A stretch of DNA of 64,000 nt from Proteus hauseri ATCC 700826 (GCF_001654965.1 NZ_LXEV01000018.1:62001-126000); one strand, 5' to 3'. Shown: positions 29,401 to 38,174, counted from the stretch's first letter. Program-made: numbers and translations. Notes: generated from the sequence alone by a model not told the origin.

Positions 29401-30211
29401 TTTTTAAGCTGCTGGTGGCAAGTAATACTATTACATCAGCAAAATTATCACGTAATAGCGTGTTTTTATTAAGATAGTTTATAAGTTCAACTAATCCATT
29501 TGCAGATAATTTCTCAATTAACGTTGTTCGAACAAATTCTTGATGTTCAAGTACATAATCATGTAAGTCGGAAAGTTCATAAATACGCTTAAGATTTGTT
29601 GCATAGTATTCGGAAATATCTTTTCTATCGAATACAGCAAATAATGCATTTTCGCCTGGGATATCGGCTTCCTGTGCCAACATATTAGCAATAAATGCCA
29701 TGCTCCAATGCTTACGGTGCTCTAAATTAAGATTCCGTGCATTTTCATAAGTGTTATAAAACACATCAATTAGCAGATAAAGCACCCAGGTCGGGACTTC
29801 TTTTGTGGTGATTTTAATATTGATATCTTGGCAAGCAGCAGCAAGTACTTTACCGTAACGTGCAATTTGCTCTGCGGAAAAACCGTCACCGACTTTAGAA
29901 TAGAGCTTGTGTCGAGCATTAAGGCCTTGGGTGATAATTTTGCTGTATTGACCCGTATTAACACCATGAGCATACCACCACTCTAAGGTGCCGGGTTTGT
30001 CAAAGTAAACCGCTGCTTTTGAAGCATCCAGCTTGTTTAATTCAAAAAGTACCTCAGAGTTTTCACCAGTGAGTACATAATTTAATGCACGCTTAGGTAA
30101 TTCCTCATCAAATGTAGCTAGTAGTACAAGAGATTCCTGTAGGTATTTTTCTGTCACAGGGACATCTTTTTTCCCAAAAATAGGGAAAATGTCTAAGATT
30201 TTTTTTATCAC
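26483..30211 (-). CDS. yehI: DUF4132 family giant protein (YehI-like)
   Basis: 1242 residues, starting at GTG (30211) with AAGGAA upstream. Long stretches read as helical repeats of HEAT type (for example LARLNNPDSLPALNALLKKE near 660, followed by IVRASLLTALEQLGVD). The C-terminal third contains the DUF4132 segment (EYGERIFTAKMDAKQKLVLFNPEGKEVKALP) and ends in a compact domain rich in Trp and Tyr. No catalytic motif is evident; a scaffold or target-recognition role is plausible. First gene of the five-gene yehI-L-M-P-Q cluster; E. coli YehI is of similar size. Confidence 0.82.
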   Translation of the reverse strand: MIKKILDIFPIFGKKDVPVTEKYLQESLVLLATFDEELPKRALNYVLTGENSEVLFELNKLDASKAAVYFDKPGTLEWWYAHGVNTGQYSKIITQGLNARHKLYSKVGDGFSAEQIARYGKVLAAACQDINIKITTKEVPTWVLYLLIDVFYNTYENARNLNLEHRKHWSMAFIANMLAQEADIPGENALFAVFDRKDISEYYATNLKRIYELSDLHDYVLEHQEFVRTTLIEKLSANGLVELINYLNKNTLLRDNFADVIVLLATSSLKTVKKAAEPILNTLPADIVKANLTHVLMNGTPKQRTQAADLFARQGENRDVLEEALKHETSKAVQKSIESALLRFNVIDNANTVEAIEVPDFTPLEDTQLPESARDILVNNFHEILEKAKENAEREIEENKTSKHTYNWAQRHYKDLSKINEKQCRALIDKLNSGQGAINSNEIQIIKHKNRILNLPEYTFFHAVRLITNNRQHAEHFSSHYFNGEIPERLFSDIELRHIEDVLRRCNFKNAARVTAALCLESYQDGLRRFRRPEQVWHFFSQYTDFIAEALNLMPNQSEHRYRQFETSQAIDVLARFPTIPPQFVPRIMELALGENKTHRVSAQKLLETLPNIHLSAQEGLSSSKQEIRVTAIEWLARLNNPDSLPALNALLKKEKREIVRASLLTALEQLGVDISNYLSPKTLLAEAEKGLKAKAPASLSWFNFDAIPALTWQNKKAVDPAIIRWWIILAVKLKMPGGNALLQRYIGLLSVESQHKLSSFILHTFVAQDVKGPSLEEAMAEAQQRAPTQLTQYKDWAKRYPEYYAKYETYTLEQVVEEIKNEVLRRYLGSAISDKGMLALICGIEGHVAVSVLRNYMRDHYQRRAQIEAMIDAVASSNDPIIIQLLLSLSRRYRTASVQEKARNLVTLIAERNGWSADELADRTIPTAGFDDTGTLVLEYGERIFTAKMDAKQKLVLFNPEGKEVKALPAARKNDDAELIKEAKKLFTSSKKELKQVIELQSVRLYEAMCAQRQWLSTDWQEYILAHPIMHKLIEQLVWQEVKNDEVINTFRPSDDGALLNLDDDEVTLSNDSLIQLAHAALVDEDERKAWIAHFKDYKVKFLFSQMEHKIPELDLKLTEIEDKKGWITDTFTLRGILTKMGYQRGPAEDGGSFSHYYKFFSSLNYYVNIGFSGSYVPEENIPAVLFDLSFEKNQQDYWNRNNIELKEVPPILLAESYADYLKIAEACAGFDPEWEKKTPW

Positions 30212-30700
30212 GCCAGTTCCTTAAGCTATGTATGGATAAACAGTTTTTTTTACCATGAAATGATGAATTGAACAATTTGATTATCAATGCTGCAAATGCA
30301 ATTGGTGTGATATATTTGTGAAATTTATAGTGATAAACGCTAAAAAATATCACTTAACTTTATTAATATTCAATTAATCCTTATATAGAAGCTTATATCA
30401 GGAAAAATGACTGAAAATGAAGAAGTGATAAATAAGGCATTTATTGTGATATTTAAAATAATTTAAGAATTGTCTGTTAAGTGAGATCGGTACTAGCAGT
30501 TATTAAGATTGATTAAAAATATAACGTGATAAACTCAGACTAAAACAATGAAAATTGCCATGTCTTTTTACTCTTTTTTGCTTATTTATATTTGGAACTA
30601 CCTAATTTATATAACAGCAGAAAATAATAAATTAATAAAAATTACTAATGTTATTTTAGTGGAATAAAAAATGCCTCGGTTGAGAGGCATTTTCAGTTTA
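30212..30700. other. Gap upstream of the yehI cluster
   Basis: 489 bp, strongly AT-rich, with no credible ORF. It should hold the promoter of the leftward yehI-yehQ cluster; the right end contains the terminator of the leftward MFS gene. No operator was recognised. Confidence 0.5.
30666..30694 (-). terminator. Rho-independent terminator after the MFS gene
   Basis: On the minus strand AAAATGCCTC / GAGGCATTTTTT with a short loop and a T-run, 7 bp beyond the stop codon. Confidence 0.88.
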
Positions 30701-31831
30701 TTAATTTGTCGTTTGGCGTGAATAAGATAATAACAACGAACTCGCACTGCAAATAAGTAAGGTTATCGCTAAATCTTGCCCCCAGCCAGCAAGCGCAAGA
30801 CCGCCTCCAATAAGTAAATAATAGAATAAACCTAATAATGCGCCCGCAGTACCTAAGCGATCTTTATATTGAGCTAATGCAGTGGCCAGTATATTGGGTA
30901 TAGCAATGCCATAAGCAATTACACTGCCTATCATTGGAATAATAAAACTAATATTATTGCGCAATAAATAAACACCAATAGCACTAATTAATGCGATAAA
31001 ACTGGCTAATAAAACTAATTTTTTACATGTCCATTGATGATTTAATAGTGTTTTATTAATAAAAGAGCCAATACCAACACCTAATGCTAAAGCAATACCG
31101 CTATAACCAAAGGTGCTGGCACTGTAGCCTTGGCTATTAAACATAAAAGGTGCTAGCTGATAATAAGCAAATAAGCTTATATTGAAAAAAGCAATTAATA
31201 ATACTGTCTTAGCGATTTGCATATCACCTAGCATTTTTATTGCAGTTTCTCTTAATGGTGCGGTCTTTATTGTTACTGGGCGGCTTTCTGGTAATGCAAA
31301 AATACTCCATAACAATAAAATAACAGCCAGAAATGCAAGGCCGCTAAATACACCTTGATAACCAGCATAGTTCACCAATAAAGAACCACTTAACATACCA
31401 ATAGCAGGACTTAATGCGATAGCAGCACCCATAACAGAAAAAACTTTTGCTAATTCATCACCACTATACACATCACGCATAATGGTTTGTGTTCCTACTG
31501 ATCCCACCGCGGCACCAAAAGCTGACAACATACGTAATCCCAGTAGCACAGAGAAATCTTGGCTGATAAATACACCAAGACATGCAATAGCATAAATAAA
31601 CAACCCAGCCAGCATAGTTGGACGACGCCCAATGACATCACATAACCGACCCCATATAATGACCCCCAGCGCAAAAGCAAAGAAATAGAGCGAAAGTGTT
31701 TGTCCAGCTTCACCTGCACTGACATTAAAGCCGTTTGAAATATCAGTAAGAGCTGGGCTATAAATGGTTTCTGCAATTTGTGGAAACATCATCAACGCAA
31801 TTGCTAACCATAAAGAGAGTTTTCTGTTCAT
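30701..31831 (-). CDS. MFS exporter, Bcr/CflA-like
   Basis: 376 residues with about 12 hydrophobic segments. The MFS motif A is present between helices 2 and 3 (GRLCDVIGRRPTMLAG) and a motif-C-like glycine and proline pattern follows (VMGAAIALSPAIGMLSGSLL), typical of drug:H+ antiporters of the Bcr/CflA type. The substrate cannot be told from sequence. Divergently transcribed from an AraC-type regulator across a 102-bp gap, which suggests that regulator controls it. No E. coli equivalent at this position. Confidence 0.8.
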   Translation of the reverse strand: MNRKLSLWLAIALMMFPQIAETIYSPALTDISNGFNVSAGEAGQTLSLYFFAFALGVIIWGRLCDVIGRRPTMLAGLFIYAIACLGVFISQDFSVLLGLRMLSAFGAAVGSVGTQTIMRDVYSGDELAKVFSVMGAAIALSPAIGMLSGSLLVNYAGYQGVFSGLAFLAVILLLWSIFALPESRPVTIKTAPLRETAIKMLGDMQIAKTVLLIAFFNISLFAYYQLAPFMFNSQGYSASTFGYSGIALALGVGIGSFINKTLLNHQWTCKKLVLLASFIALISAIGVYLLRNNISFIIPMIGSVIAYGIAIPNILATALAQYKDRLGTAGALLGLFYYLLIGGGLALAGWGQDLAITLLICSASSLLLSYSRQTTN

Positions 31832-31933
31832 CTGTTGTATATCCTGAAACGTGGATCTTGATGACAGAATACAGAGATAAATAATGTCTAGTTACAAACA
31901 TAAAGACATATTGTTTTTCAAATAGGACAAGTA

Positions 31934-32695
31934 ATGGCTTGGCTTAATCAATACGACCACTTTGTGCCAGAAGAGCATCTAGCATCAGTTGTCGGTATTG
32001 CAGCGGAAATGGGAAAGCACGACTCCGGTTTTCATTCACACGATAGAGGGCAATTGTTATTTACGCAATCTGGCTGTATGAGAATAACCTTAGTTGATCG
32101 TGTGTCTGTATTGCCTCCAATGCGAATAGCATGGATCCCGCCTCAAATCGTACATCGTGTAGAAATGTATGCCTCTGTTGGTTATCGTTCAGTTTATCTC
32201 GCTGATAAATATCATGATAATTTTCCTATCGAGAGTGAAATACTAACTATTTCACCGCTACTTAGAGAAATATTAGAACGGATTGCAATTGCCGATTTTG
32301 AAACTCAATGGGAAGAAGGGCGTTATGCTAATTTACTCACCGTGTTTTTTGATGAAATAAAACAATCTCAACGACAGCCTAATCATTTATCAATGCCTAA
32401 AGATAGGCGATTAAGTAAATTATCTTTTCATGAATTACCACCACCATTACAAGAAATGGCAAAATATGTTGGTGCTAGTGAAAAAACAATTACACGCTTA
32501 TTTTATAAAGAAACAGGGTTAAGTTACCAGCAGTGGCGGCAACAATGGCGATTAATGAAAGCGATAGAATTATTAGCTATGCATCACCGTTATATTGATA
32601 TTAGCCAAATATTAGGTTTTGCCAGTGATAGTGCATTTATTACTTTTTTTAAAAAAATGACTGGGCAAACTCCACAAGAATATTTGAAAAGTTAA
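31934..32695 (+). CDS. AraC-family transcriptional regulator
   Basis: 253 residues: an N-terminal cupin-like ligand domain (FHSHDRGQLLFTQSGCMRI, then the VHRVEMY strand) and a C-terminal double helix-turn-helix (KYVGASEKTITRLFYKETGLSYQQWR; DISQILGFASDSAFITFFKKMTGQTPQEYLKS). It belongs to the subgroup often found beside MFS exporters. The divergent MFS gene is the probable target; the 102-bp intergenic region would hold the shared operator. Ligand unknown. Confidence 0.88.
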   Translation: MAWLNQYDHFVPEEHLASVVGIAAEMGKHDSGFHSHDRGQLLFTQSGCMRITLVDRVSVLPPMRIAWIPPQIVHRVEMYASVGYRSVYLADKYHDNFPIESEILTISPLLREILERIAIADFETQWEEGRYANLLTVFFDEIKQSQRQPNHLSMPKDRRLSKLSFHELPPPLQEMAKYVGASEKTITRLFYKETGLSYQQWRQQWRLMKAIELLAMHHRYIDISQILGFASDSAFITFFKKMTGQTPQEYLKS

Positions 32696-32711
32696 TTTTG
32701 ATATTTTTATT

Positions 32712-32750
32712 TATTTAAAAACATAAAGCCCCGAAATTTAACGGGGCTTA
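32712..32750 (-). terminator. Terminator after gltA
   Basis: Minus-strand AAGCCCCG / CGGGGCTT stem with an 8-nt loop followed by ATGTTTTT. It lies between the convergent araC-type gene and gltA. Confidence 0.82.
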
Positions 32751-32779
32751 GCAAGATAAAAGAAATAATTTAAATAGAT

Positions 32780-34063
32780 TTATTTCTTTTTAATATCAGA
32801 GTGAAATTGGCGCTCGGTATAACCTGTATAAAGTTGGCGAGGGCGCGCAATTTTCAGGCCATCTTCATGCATTTCGTTCCAGTGTGCAATCCAACCAATG
32901 GTACGAGCAATAGCGAAGATTACCGTAAACATATTAGATGGAATACCTAATGCTTTCAGGATAATTCCAGAGTAGAAATCTACGTTAGGGTAGAGTTTTT
33001 TCTCAATAAAGTATGGGTCGTTTAATGCAATACGTTCTAATTCCATTGCTACTTCAAGTAAGCTGTCATTAAGATTTAATTCTTTTAGCACTTCATGACA
33101 GGTTTCACGCATTACTGTGGCTCGTGGATCATAGTTTTTATAAACACGGTGACCAAAGCCCATTAAACGGAAAGAGTCATTTTTATCTTTTGCGCGTTTA
33201 ATAAATTCAGGGATGTGCTCAACCGTTTTAATCTCTTCTAACATACGTAAACATGCTTCGTTTGCACCACCATGAGCAGGTCCCCAAAGTGAAGCAATAC
33301 CCGCTGCAATACAAGCGAATGGATTAGCACCAGAAGAACCCGCAGTACGCACTGTTGATGTTGATGCATTTTGTTCGTGATCAGCATGGAGAATAAAAAT
33401 TCTATCCATTGCGCGTTCAAGAACAGGATTAACCACATACTCTTCGCAAGGTGTTGCAAACATCATATGTAAGAAATTGCCCGCATATGAAAGGTCGTTA
33501 CGTGGATAAACAAAAGGCTGACCAATAGAATATTTGTAACACATAGCAGCAACTGTTGGCATTTTAGATAGCAGGCGATAAGCCGTAATATCTCGGTGAA
33601 CAGGATTGCTTACGTCAAGTGCATCATGATAGAACGCCGCTAGTGCGCCAGTAACGCCACATAATACTGCCATTGGGTGAGAGTCACGACGGAAACCATG
33701 AAATAATCGGGTGATTTGTTCATGGATCATGGTGTGACGAGTAACCGTTTTCTTAAAGTTGTCGTATTGCTCTTGTGTGGGTGCTTCGCCGTAAAGCAGG
33801 ATGTAACAAACTTCTAAATATGTTGATTCCGTTGCTAATTGCCCGATAGGAAAACCACGGTGGAGTAATATGCCGTTGTCACCATCGATAAAGGTAATTT
33901 TTGACTCACAGGATGCGGTTGAAGTGAAGCCGGGATCATAGGTGTAATAACCTTTGGAGCCTAGAGTACGAATATCAATGACTTTGGAACCGAGTGTAGG
34001 GGTGAGAACGTCCAAATCCGCAGAAGTATCATCAATCGTTAGCTTAGCTTTGTTATCAGCCAT
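32780..34063 (-). CDS. gltA: Citrate synthase (type II, hexameric)
   Basis: Condenses oxaloacetate and acetyl-CoA in the first TCA step. 427 residues, the same length as E. coli GltA. Active-site motifs are visible: [41 protein letters not shown] and the C-terminal arginine region [13 protein letters not shown]. The N-terminal allosteric domain of the NADH-sensitive type II enzyme is present ([19 protein letters not shown]). Divergent from sdhC across 627 bp, as in E. coli; expected to respond to ArcA and CRP. Confidence 0.98.
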   Translation of the reverse strand: MADNKAKLTIDDTSADLDVLTPTLGSKVIDIRTLGSKGYYTYDPGFTSTASCESKITFIDGDNGILLHRGFPIGQLATESTYLEVCYILLYGEAPTQEQYDNFKKTVTRHTMIHEQITRLFHGFRRDSHPMAVLCGVTGALAAFYHDALDVSNPVHRDITAYRLLSKMPTVAAMCYKYSIGQPFVYPRNDLSYAGNFLHMMFATPCEEYVVNPVLERAMDRIFILHADHEQNASTSTVRTAGSSGANPFACIAAGIASLWGPAHGGANEACLRMLEEIKTVEHIPEFIKRAKDKNDSFRLMGFGHRVYKNYDPRATVMRETCHEVLKELNLNDSLLEVAMELERIALNDPYFIEKKLYPNVDFYSGIILKALGIPSNMFTVIFAIARTIGWIAHWNEMHEDGLKIARPRQLYTGYTERQFHSDIKKK

Positions 34064-34392
34064 TTATAATCTCCTTAGCGCTTATTAATCTCCCAACATT
34101 GTCGAGTGTTATCTTCATAAAGATGCACTTCGATAGTGAAACTATAGTTGACGTAGGATACCTAATGAATTTTATTTAAAGCCAATAAAAATCTAGGTCT
34201 ATAGTGTGCCACTTATGTTACGGAGCTTTTGATGTTATGTTTTTTTAGGTGCTTTTTTATGCAATGCACTTAGAATTAGTACTGACAACACTTTTACACA
34301 AGTTTGCGGTTTCTGGAAGCGTGTTTGCGCACAAAAAAAACATAATCTTTAAAATTATGCAGTAAATGTAATGGAAATGTTGTGTATGTGTC

Positions 34393-34411
34393 AAAAATGA
34401 TAATCATTTTT
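34393..34411. promoter_or_regulatory. Fur-box-like palindrome between gltA and sdhC
   Basis: AAAAATGATAATCATTTTT is a perfect palindrome about its central A and matches the 19-bp Fur consensus at 15 positions, including the whole ATGATAATCAT core. It ends 72 bp upstream of the sdhC -35. Confidence 0.65.
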
Positions 34412-34483
34412 GCATCGAATGTATGAGATCGTGATCCCTCTCACTGTTCGAGGCAAATGTCAGGCACACTAGTTGTGTGGTAA

Positions 34484-34512
34484 TTGTAATAATTTTGTGA
34501 AGCACTTATACT
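34484..34512 (+). promoter_or_regulatory. sdhC promoter
   Basis: TTGTAA, 17-bp spacer, TATACT. Position and sequence agree with what I recall of the E. coli sdh promoter, including the following CCAGGTCTCCGGAAC in the transcribed leader. Confidence 0.75.
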
Positions 34513-34690
34513 GCGCCCAGGTCTCCGGAACCGCTGTTGTATGGAGAACCAGCGTAACGAATCCACAGTTTTCGTAAAATAGACGGAATTAACATTTTAC
34601 TTAAAATGTGCCTTTGTACCCCATTCGCTGTTTGATTTCCATCCAGGTCCGGAGGAAGGAAAAATTATAAAAGCTGTGTGGGCATAAATT

Positions 34691-35068
34691 GTGAAAAAAC
34701 AAAGACCTGTCAATCTGGATTTACAGACGATACAGTTTCCACTCCCTGCTATCGCATCGATCTTGCATCGTGTCTCTGGTGTTATTATGTTAGTCGCAGT
34801 AGGTATTTTACTGTGGTTACTTGGCACCTCTCTCTCATCTCCTGAAGGTTTTCAGCAAACGGCTGAAATAATGACTGGTTTCTTCGCGAAATTTATTTTG
34901 TGGGGCATCCTAACTGCGTTGGCATATCATATTTGCGGCGGTATCCGTCATATGTTGATGGACTTCGGCTTTATTGATGAAACATTGATTGTAGGTCGCA
35001 ATTCAGCGGCAATATCAATGATAATTACGGTTGTTTTATCAATATTGGCGGGGGTATTAGTATGGTAA
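34691..35068 (+). CDS. sdhC: Succinate dehydrogenase cytochrome b556 subunit
   Basis: Membrane anchor subunit of complex II, 125 residues with three transmembrane helices. The N-terminal [13 protein letters not shown] and SILHRVSG motifs and the haem-ligand histidine region ([17 protein letters not shown]) match E. coli SdhC. The only standard start is GTG at 34691, because an in-frame TAA lies 6 nt upstream; E. coli SdhC has four more residues. The local ribosome-binding site is poor, while a strong GGAGG sits 36 nt upstream (see findings). Its last codons overlap sdhD by 7 bp. Confidence 0.95.
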   Translation: MKKQRPVNLDLQTIQFPLPAIASILHRVSGVIMLVAVGILLWLLGTSLSSPEGFQQTAEIMTGFFAKFILWGILTALAYHICGGIRHMLMDFGFIDETLIVGRNSAAISMIITVVLSILAGVLVW

Positions 35069-35406
35069 GTAATTCATCTACTTTAGGCCGTACTGGCATT
35101 CAAGATTGGTTATTTCTACGTGCCACTGCCATTATCATTGTTTTATATGTGCTCTATTTCGTGGGTTTTATTGCAACAACAGATATCACTTATGAAGTAT
35201 GGCGTGGGTTCTTTAGCTCATCCTTAACCAAAGTTTTCACCATATTGACACTACTTTCTATTCTGATTCATGCGTGGATTGGAATGTGGCAGGTGTTAAC
35301 GGATTATATTAAACCAGTGGCGTTACGCTTAATTCTACAACTTATTATCGTAGTTGCGCTGTTGGCTTATCTTATTTATGGAACAATTGTGGTGTGGGGT
35401 GTGTAA
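35062..35406 (+). CDS. sdhD: Succinate dehydrogenase membrane anchor subunit
   Basis: 114 residues, three transmembrane helices, second anchor of complex II. N-terminal [20 protein letters not shown] and the haem/quinone-site motif [20 protein letters not shown] (His of HAW) are typical. Overlaps sdhC by 7 bp at the start and shares one base with the sdhA start codon (TAATG), so the three are translationally coupled. In E. coli this region is a RyhB and Spot 42 target; pairing was not tested here. Confidence 0.96.
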   Translation: MVSNSSTLGRTGIQDWLFLRATAIIIVLYVLYFVGFIATTDITYEVWRGFFSSSLTKVFTILTLLSILIHAWIGMWQVLTDYIKPVALRLILQLIIVVALLAYLIYGTIVVWGV

Positions 35407-37172
35407 TGAATCTGCCAGTAAGAGAGTTTGACGCAGTCGTTATTGGGGCTGGTGGTGCGGGAATGCGCGCTGCTTTACAGATTTCCCAAATGGGACTGTC
35501 ATGTGCACTAATATCTAAAGTTTTTCCTACTCGTTCTCATACTGTTTCCGCCCAAGGTGGTATTACTGTCGCATTAGGTAATACACACGAAGATAATTGG
35601 GAATGGCATATGTACGATACCGTTAAAGGCTCCGATTATATTGGTGACCAAGACGCCATTGAGTACATGTGTAAAACTGGCCCCGAAGCAATTTTAGAGC
35701 TAGAGCATATGGGGCTGCCATTTTCTCGTCTTGATGATGGTCGCATTTATCAACGTCCTTTTGGTGGTCAATCTAGAAATTTTGGTGGTGAACAAGCCGC
35801 TCGAACTGCTGCGGCTGCTGACCGTACAGGACACGCATTATTACACACCCTTTATCAGCAAAATTTAAAAAATCATACAACTATCTTCTCTGAATGGTAT
35901 TCACTAGATTTAGTGAAAAACCAAGATGGCGATATTGTCGGTTGTACTGCAATTTGCATTGAAACGGGCGAAGTGGTTTATTTCAAAGCAAATGCAACTA
36001 TTCTGGCAACGGGTGGCGCAGGTCGTATCTACCAATCAACCACTAATGCACATATCAATACAGGTGATGGCGTTGGTATGGCGGTTCGTGCCGGTGTTCC
36101 TTTACAAGATATGGAAATGTGGCAATTCCACCCAACGGGTATTGCGGGGGCGGGGGTATTAGTTACAGAAGGTTGCCGTGGTGAAGGTGGATATTTACTA
36201 AATAAAGATGGCGAACGCTTTATGGAACGCTATGCACCTAATGCCAAAGACCTTGCGGGTCGAGATGTTGTCGCACGTTCAATTATGATTGAAATTCGCG
36301 AAGGTCGTGGTTGTGATGGTCCTTGGGGGCCTCATGCTAAATTGAAACTCGATCATTTGGGTAAAGAAGTTCTTGAATCTCGTTTACCCGGTATTCTTGA
36401 CCTTTCTCGTACCTTTGCTCACGTTGATCCAATTAAAGAGCCAATTCCGGTTATTCCTACTTGTCACTATATGATGGGTGGTATTCCAACGAAAGTAACG
36501 GGACAAGCTATTCGCGTAAATGCGCAGGGTAAAGATGAAGTTATCCCTGGATTATTTGCTGTAGGCGAAATTGCTTGTGTTTCTGTTCATGGTGCAAACC
36601 GTTTAGGTGGGAACTCCTTGCTCGACTTAGTTGTTTTTGGTCGTTCAGCGGGGGTTCACTTAAAAGAGTCACTGATGGAACAAGGCACAATGCGCGAAGC
36701 CAGTGATTCAGATATTGACGCTGCATTAACGCGCTTAAATCGTTGGGAAAACAATCGTTCTGGTGAAGACCCAGTCGAAATCCGTAAAGCATTGCAATCT
36801 TGTATGCAACATAACTTCTCTGTATTCCGTGAAGGTGATGCAATGGCAAAAGGTCTGGAAGAGCTTAAAGTTATTCGTGAGCGCTTACAGAATGCACGAC
36901 TTGATGATAATTCAAGTGAATTTAATACCCAACGTATTGAGTGCTTAGAATTAGATAACTTGATGGAAACAGCGTATGCCACTGCGGTATCTGCTAACTT
37001 CCGTACAGAAAGCCGTGGTGCCCATAGCCGTTTCGATTTCCCTGAACGTGATGATGCGAACTGGTTATGTCATACGTTATATCAGCCGCAAACCGAAACA
37101 ATGACACGACGTGAAGTCAATATGCAGCCGAAACTGCGTGAGGCTTTTCCTCCAAAAGTGCGTACATATTAA
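35406..37172 (+). CDS. sdhA: Succinate dehydrogenase flavoprotein subunit
   Basis: 588 residues, catalytic subunit with covalent FAD. Dinucleotide-binding motif [13 protein letters not shown] at the N-terminus, FAD-linked H45 ([10 protein letters not shown]) and the substrate-site region ([21 protein letters not shown], with later Arg-rich active site). The ATG at 35406 overlaps the sdhD stop and gives the E. coli-like [12 protein letters not shown]; an ORF open from 35394 adds four non-conserved residues. Followed by sdhB after 34 bp. Confidence 0.98.
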   Translation: MNLPVREFDAVVIGAGGAGMRAALQISQMGLSCALISKVFPTRSHTVSAQGGITVALGNTHEDNWEWHMYDTVKGSDYIGDQDAIEYMCKTGPEAILELEHMGLPFSRLDDGRIYQRPFGGQSRNFGGEQAARTAAAADRTGHALLHTLYQQNLKNHTTIFSEWYSLDLVKNQDGDIVGCTAICIETGEVVYFKANATILATGGAGRIYQSTTNAHINTGDGVGMAVRAGVPLQDMEMWQFHPTGIAGAGVLVTEGCRGEGGYLLNKDGERFMERYAPNAKDLAGRDVVARSIMIEIREGRGCDGPWGPHAKLKLDHLGKEVLESRLPGILDLSRTFAHVDPIKEPIPVIPTCHYMMGGIPTKVTGQAIRVNAQGKDEVIPGLFAVGEIACVSVHGANRLGGNSLLDLVVFGRSAGVHLKESLMEQGTMREASDSDIDAALTRLNRWENNRSGEDPVEIRKALQSCMQHNFSVFREGDAMAKGLEELKVIRERLQNARLDDNSSEFNTQRIECLELDNLMETAYATAVSANFRTESRGAHSRFDFPERDDANWLCHTLYQPQTETMTRREVNMQPKLREAFPPKVRTY

Positions 37173-37206
37173 TTAGCGGTGTTATTGAAGTTGCGGAGAC
37201 TCAAAA

Positions 37207-37923
37207 ATGAAACTTGAATTTTCGATTTATCGTTACAACCCTGATGTTGACAATGCGCCGCATATGCAAGATTACACCCTAGAAGCACCTGAAGGGCGTG
37301 ACATGATGCTATTGGATGCATTAATTCAGCTAAAGGAAAAAGATCCTACTTTATCGTTCCGCCGTTCTTGTCGTGAAGGGGTCTGTGGTTCTGATGGTTT
37401 GAATATGAACGGTAAAAATGGTTTGGCTTGTATCACACCTATTTCATCTTTACACAGAGGAAGTAAGAAAATTGTGATCAGACCGTTACCCGGTTTACCT
37501 GTGATCCGTGATTTAATAGTAGATATGACTCAGTTCTACACTCAATATGAGAAGATCCGTCCTTATTTACTTAATGATGACAAAAATCCTCCCGCTCGTG
37601 AGAACTTACAGTCACCGGAACAACGTGCGAAGCTTGATGGTCTTTATGATTGTATACTTTGTGCTTGTTGTTCAACCTCTTGCCCATCATTCTGGTGGAA
37701 TCCAGATAAGTTTATTGGGCCTGCGGGACTATTAGCTGCATATCGTTTCTTGATTGATAGTCGTGATACAGAAACAGAGTCTCGTCTTGATGATCTTAAC
37801 GATGCTTTCAGTGTTTTCCGCTGTCACGGTATTATGAATTGTGTCAGCGTATGTCCTAAAGGACTTAATCCGACAAAAGCAATAGGTCACATTAAGTCAA
37901 TGTTGTTAAAACGTAGTGCATAA
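37207..37923 (+). CDS. sdhB: Succinate dehydrogenase iron-sulfur subunit
   Basis: 238 residues carrying three Fe-S clusters. The [2Fe-2S] ligands are C55, C60 and C75 with D63 (SCREGVCGSDGLNMNGKNGLAC). The C-terminal CILCACCSTSCPSFWW and CHGIMNCVSVCPKGLNP motifs bind the [4Fe-4S] and [3Fe-4S] clusters. Same length as E. coli SdhB. Last gene of sdhCDAB; the 251-bp gap to sucA holds strong hairpins. Confidence 0.98.
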   Translation: MKLEFSIYRYNPDVDNAPHMQDYTLEAPEGRDMMLLDALIQLKEKDPTLSFRRSCREGVCGSDGLNMNGKNGLACITPISSLHRGSKKIVIRPLPGLPVIRDLIVDMTQFYTQYEKIRPYLLNDDKNPPARENLQSPEQRAKLDGLYDCILCACCSTSCPSFWWNPDKFIGPAGLLAAYRFLIDSRDTETESRLDDLNDAFSVFRCHGIMNCVSVCPKGLNPTKAIGHIKSMLLKRSA

Positions 37924-37928
37924 AATAA

Positions 37929-37957
37929 TAACCGCCCTAAAATAGTTAGGGCGGTTA
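37929..37957. other. Perfect hairpin after sdhB
   Basis: TAACCGCCCTAA / TTAGGGCGGTTA, 12-bp stem, 5-nt loop, no T-tract. It starts six bases after the sdhB stop and may be a processing or stabilising element, or a partial attenuator, between sdh and suc. Confidence 0.55.
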
Positions 37958-38007
37958 ATGGAAAAACTAAGTTAGACGTTTGCAATAATAAGTGTGTACA
38001 GATAGGC

Positions 38008-38040
38008 ACCTTTAAACACTGTTAGACAGTGCTTAAAGGT
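38008..38040. other. Second long hairpin in sdhB-sucA gap
   Basis: ACCTTTAAACACTG / CAGTGCTTAAAGGT with one mismatch and a 5-nt loop. A further nested structure follows (GAGCT/AGCTC inside AGGTTC/GAACCT, about 38037-38095). Confidence 0.5.
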
Positions 38041-38174
38041 TCCTTGAGAGCTAAAGCTCCATATTTAAGAACCTGCGAGAGAGCGGGTCATAAGAGAACC
38101 TTGCAATCGAAACCGTTTAATCACGGTATTAGTTATCCACGGCGAACTAAAGCTGTATAGCTTAAGGGATCATA

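Larger units (their letters stand above)
34064..34690. promoter_or_regulatory. gltA-sdhC divergent control region
   Basis: 627 bp without a gene. It holds a strong Fur-box-like palindrome (34393-34411), the sdhC promoter (34484-34512) and a long sdhC leader of about 170 nt with an isolated GGAGG at 34651-34655. In E. coli this region carries ArcA, FNR and CRP sites. The gltA promoter elements could not be placed with confidence. Confidence 0.75.

Noticed and set aside
38133-38141. DnaA-box-like TTATCCACG upstream of sucA
   Set aside because: Single nonamer with one mismatch, no cluster and no origin-like context; the surrounding sequence looks like the conserved sucA leader.
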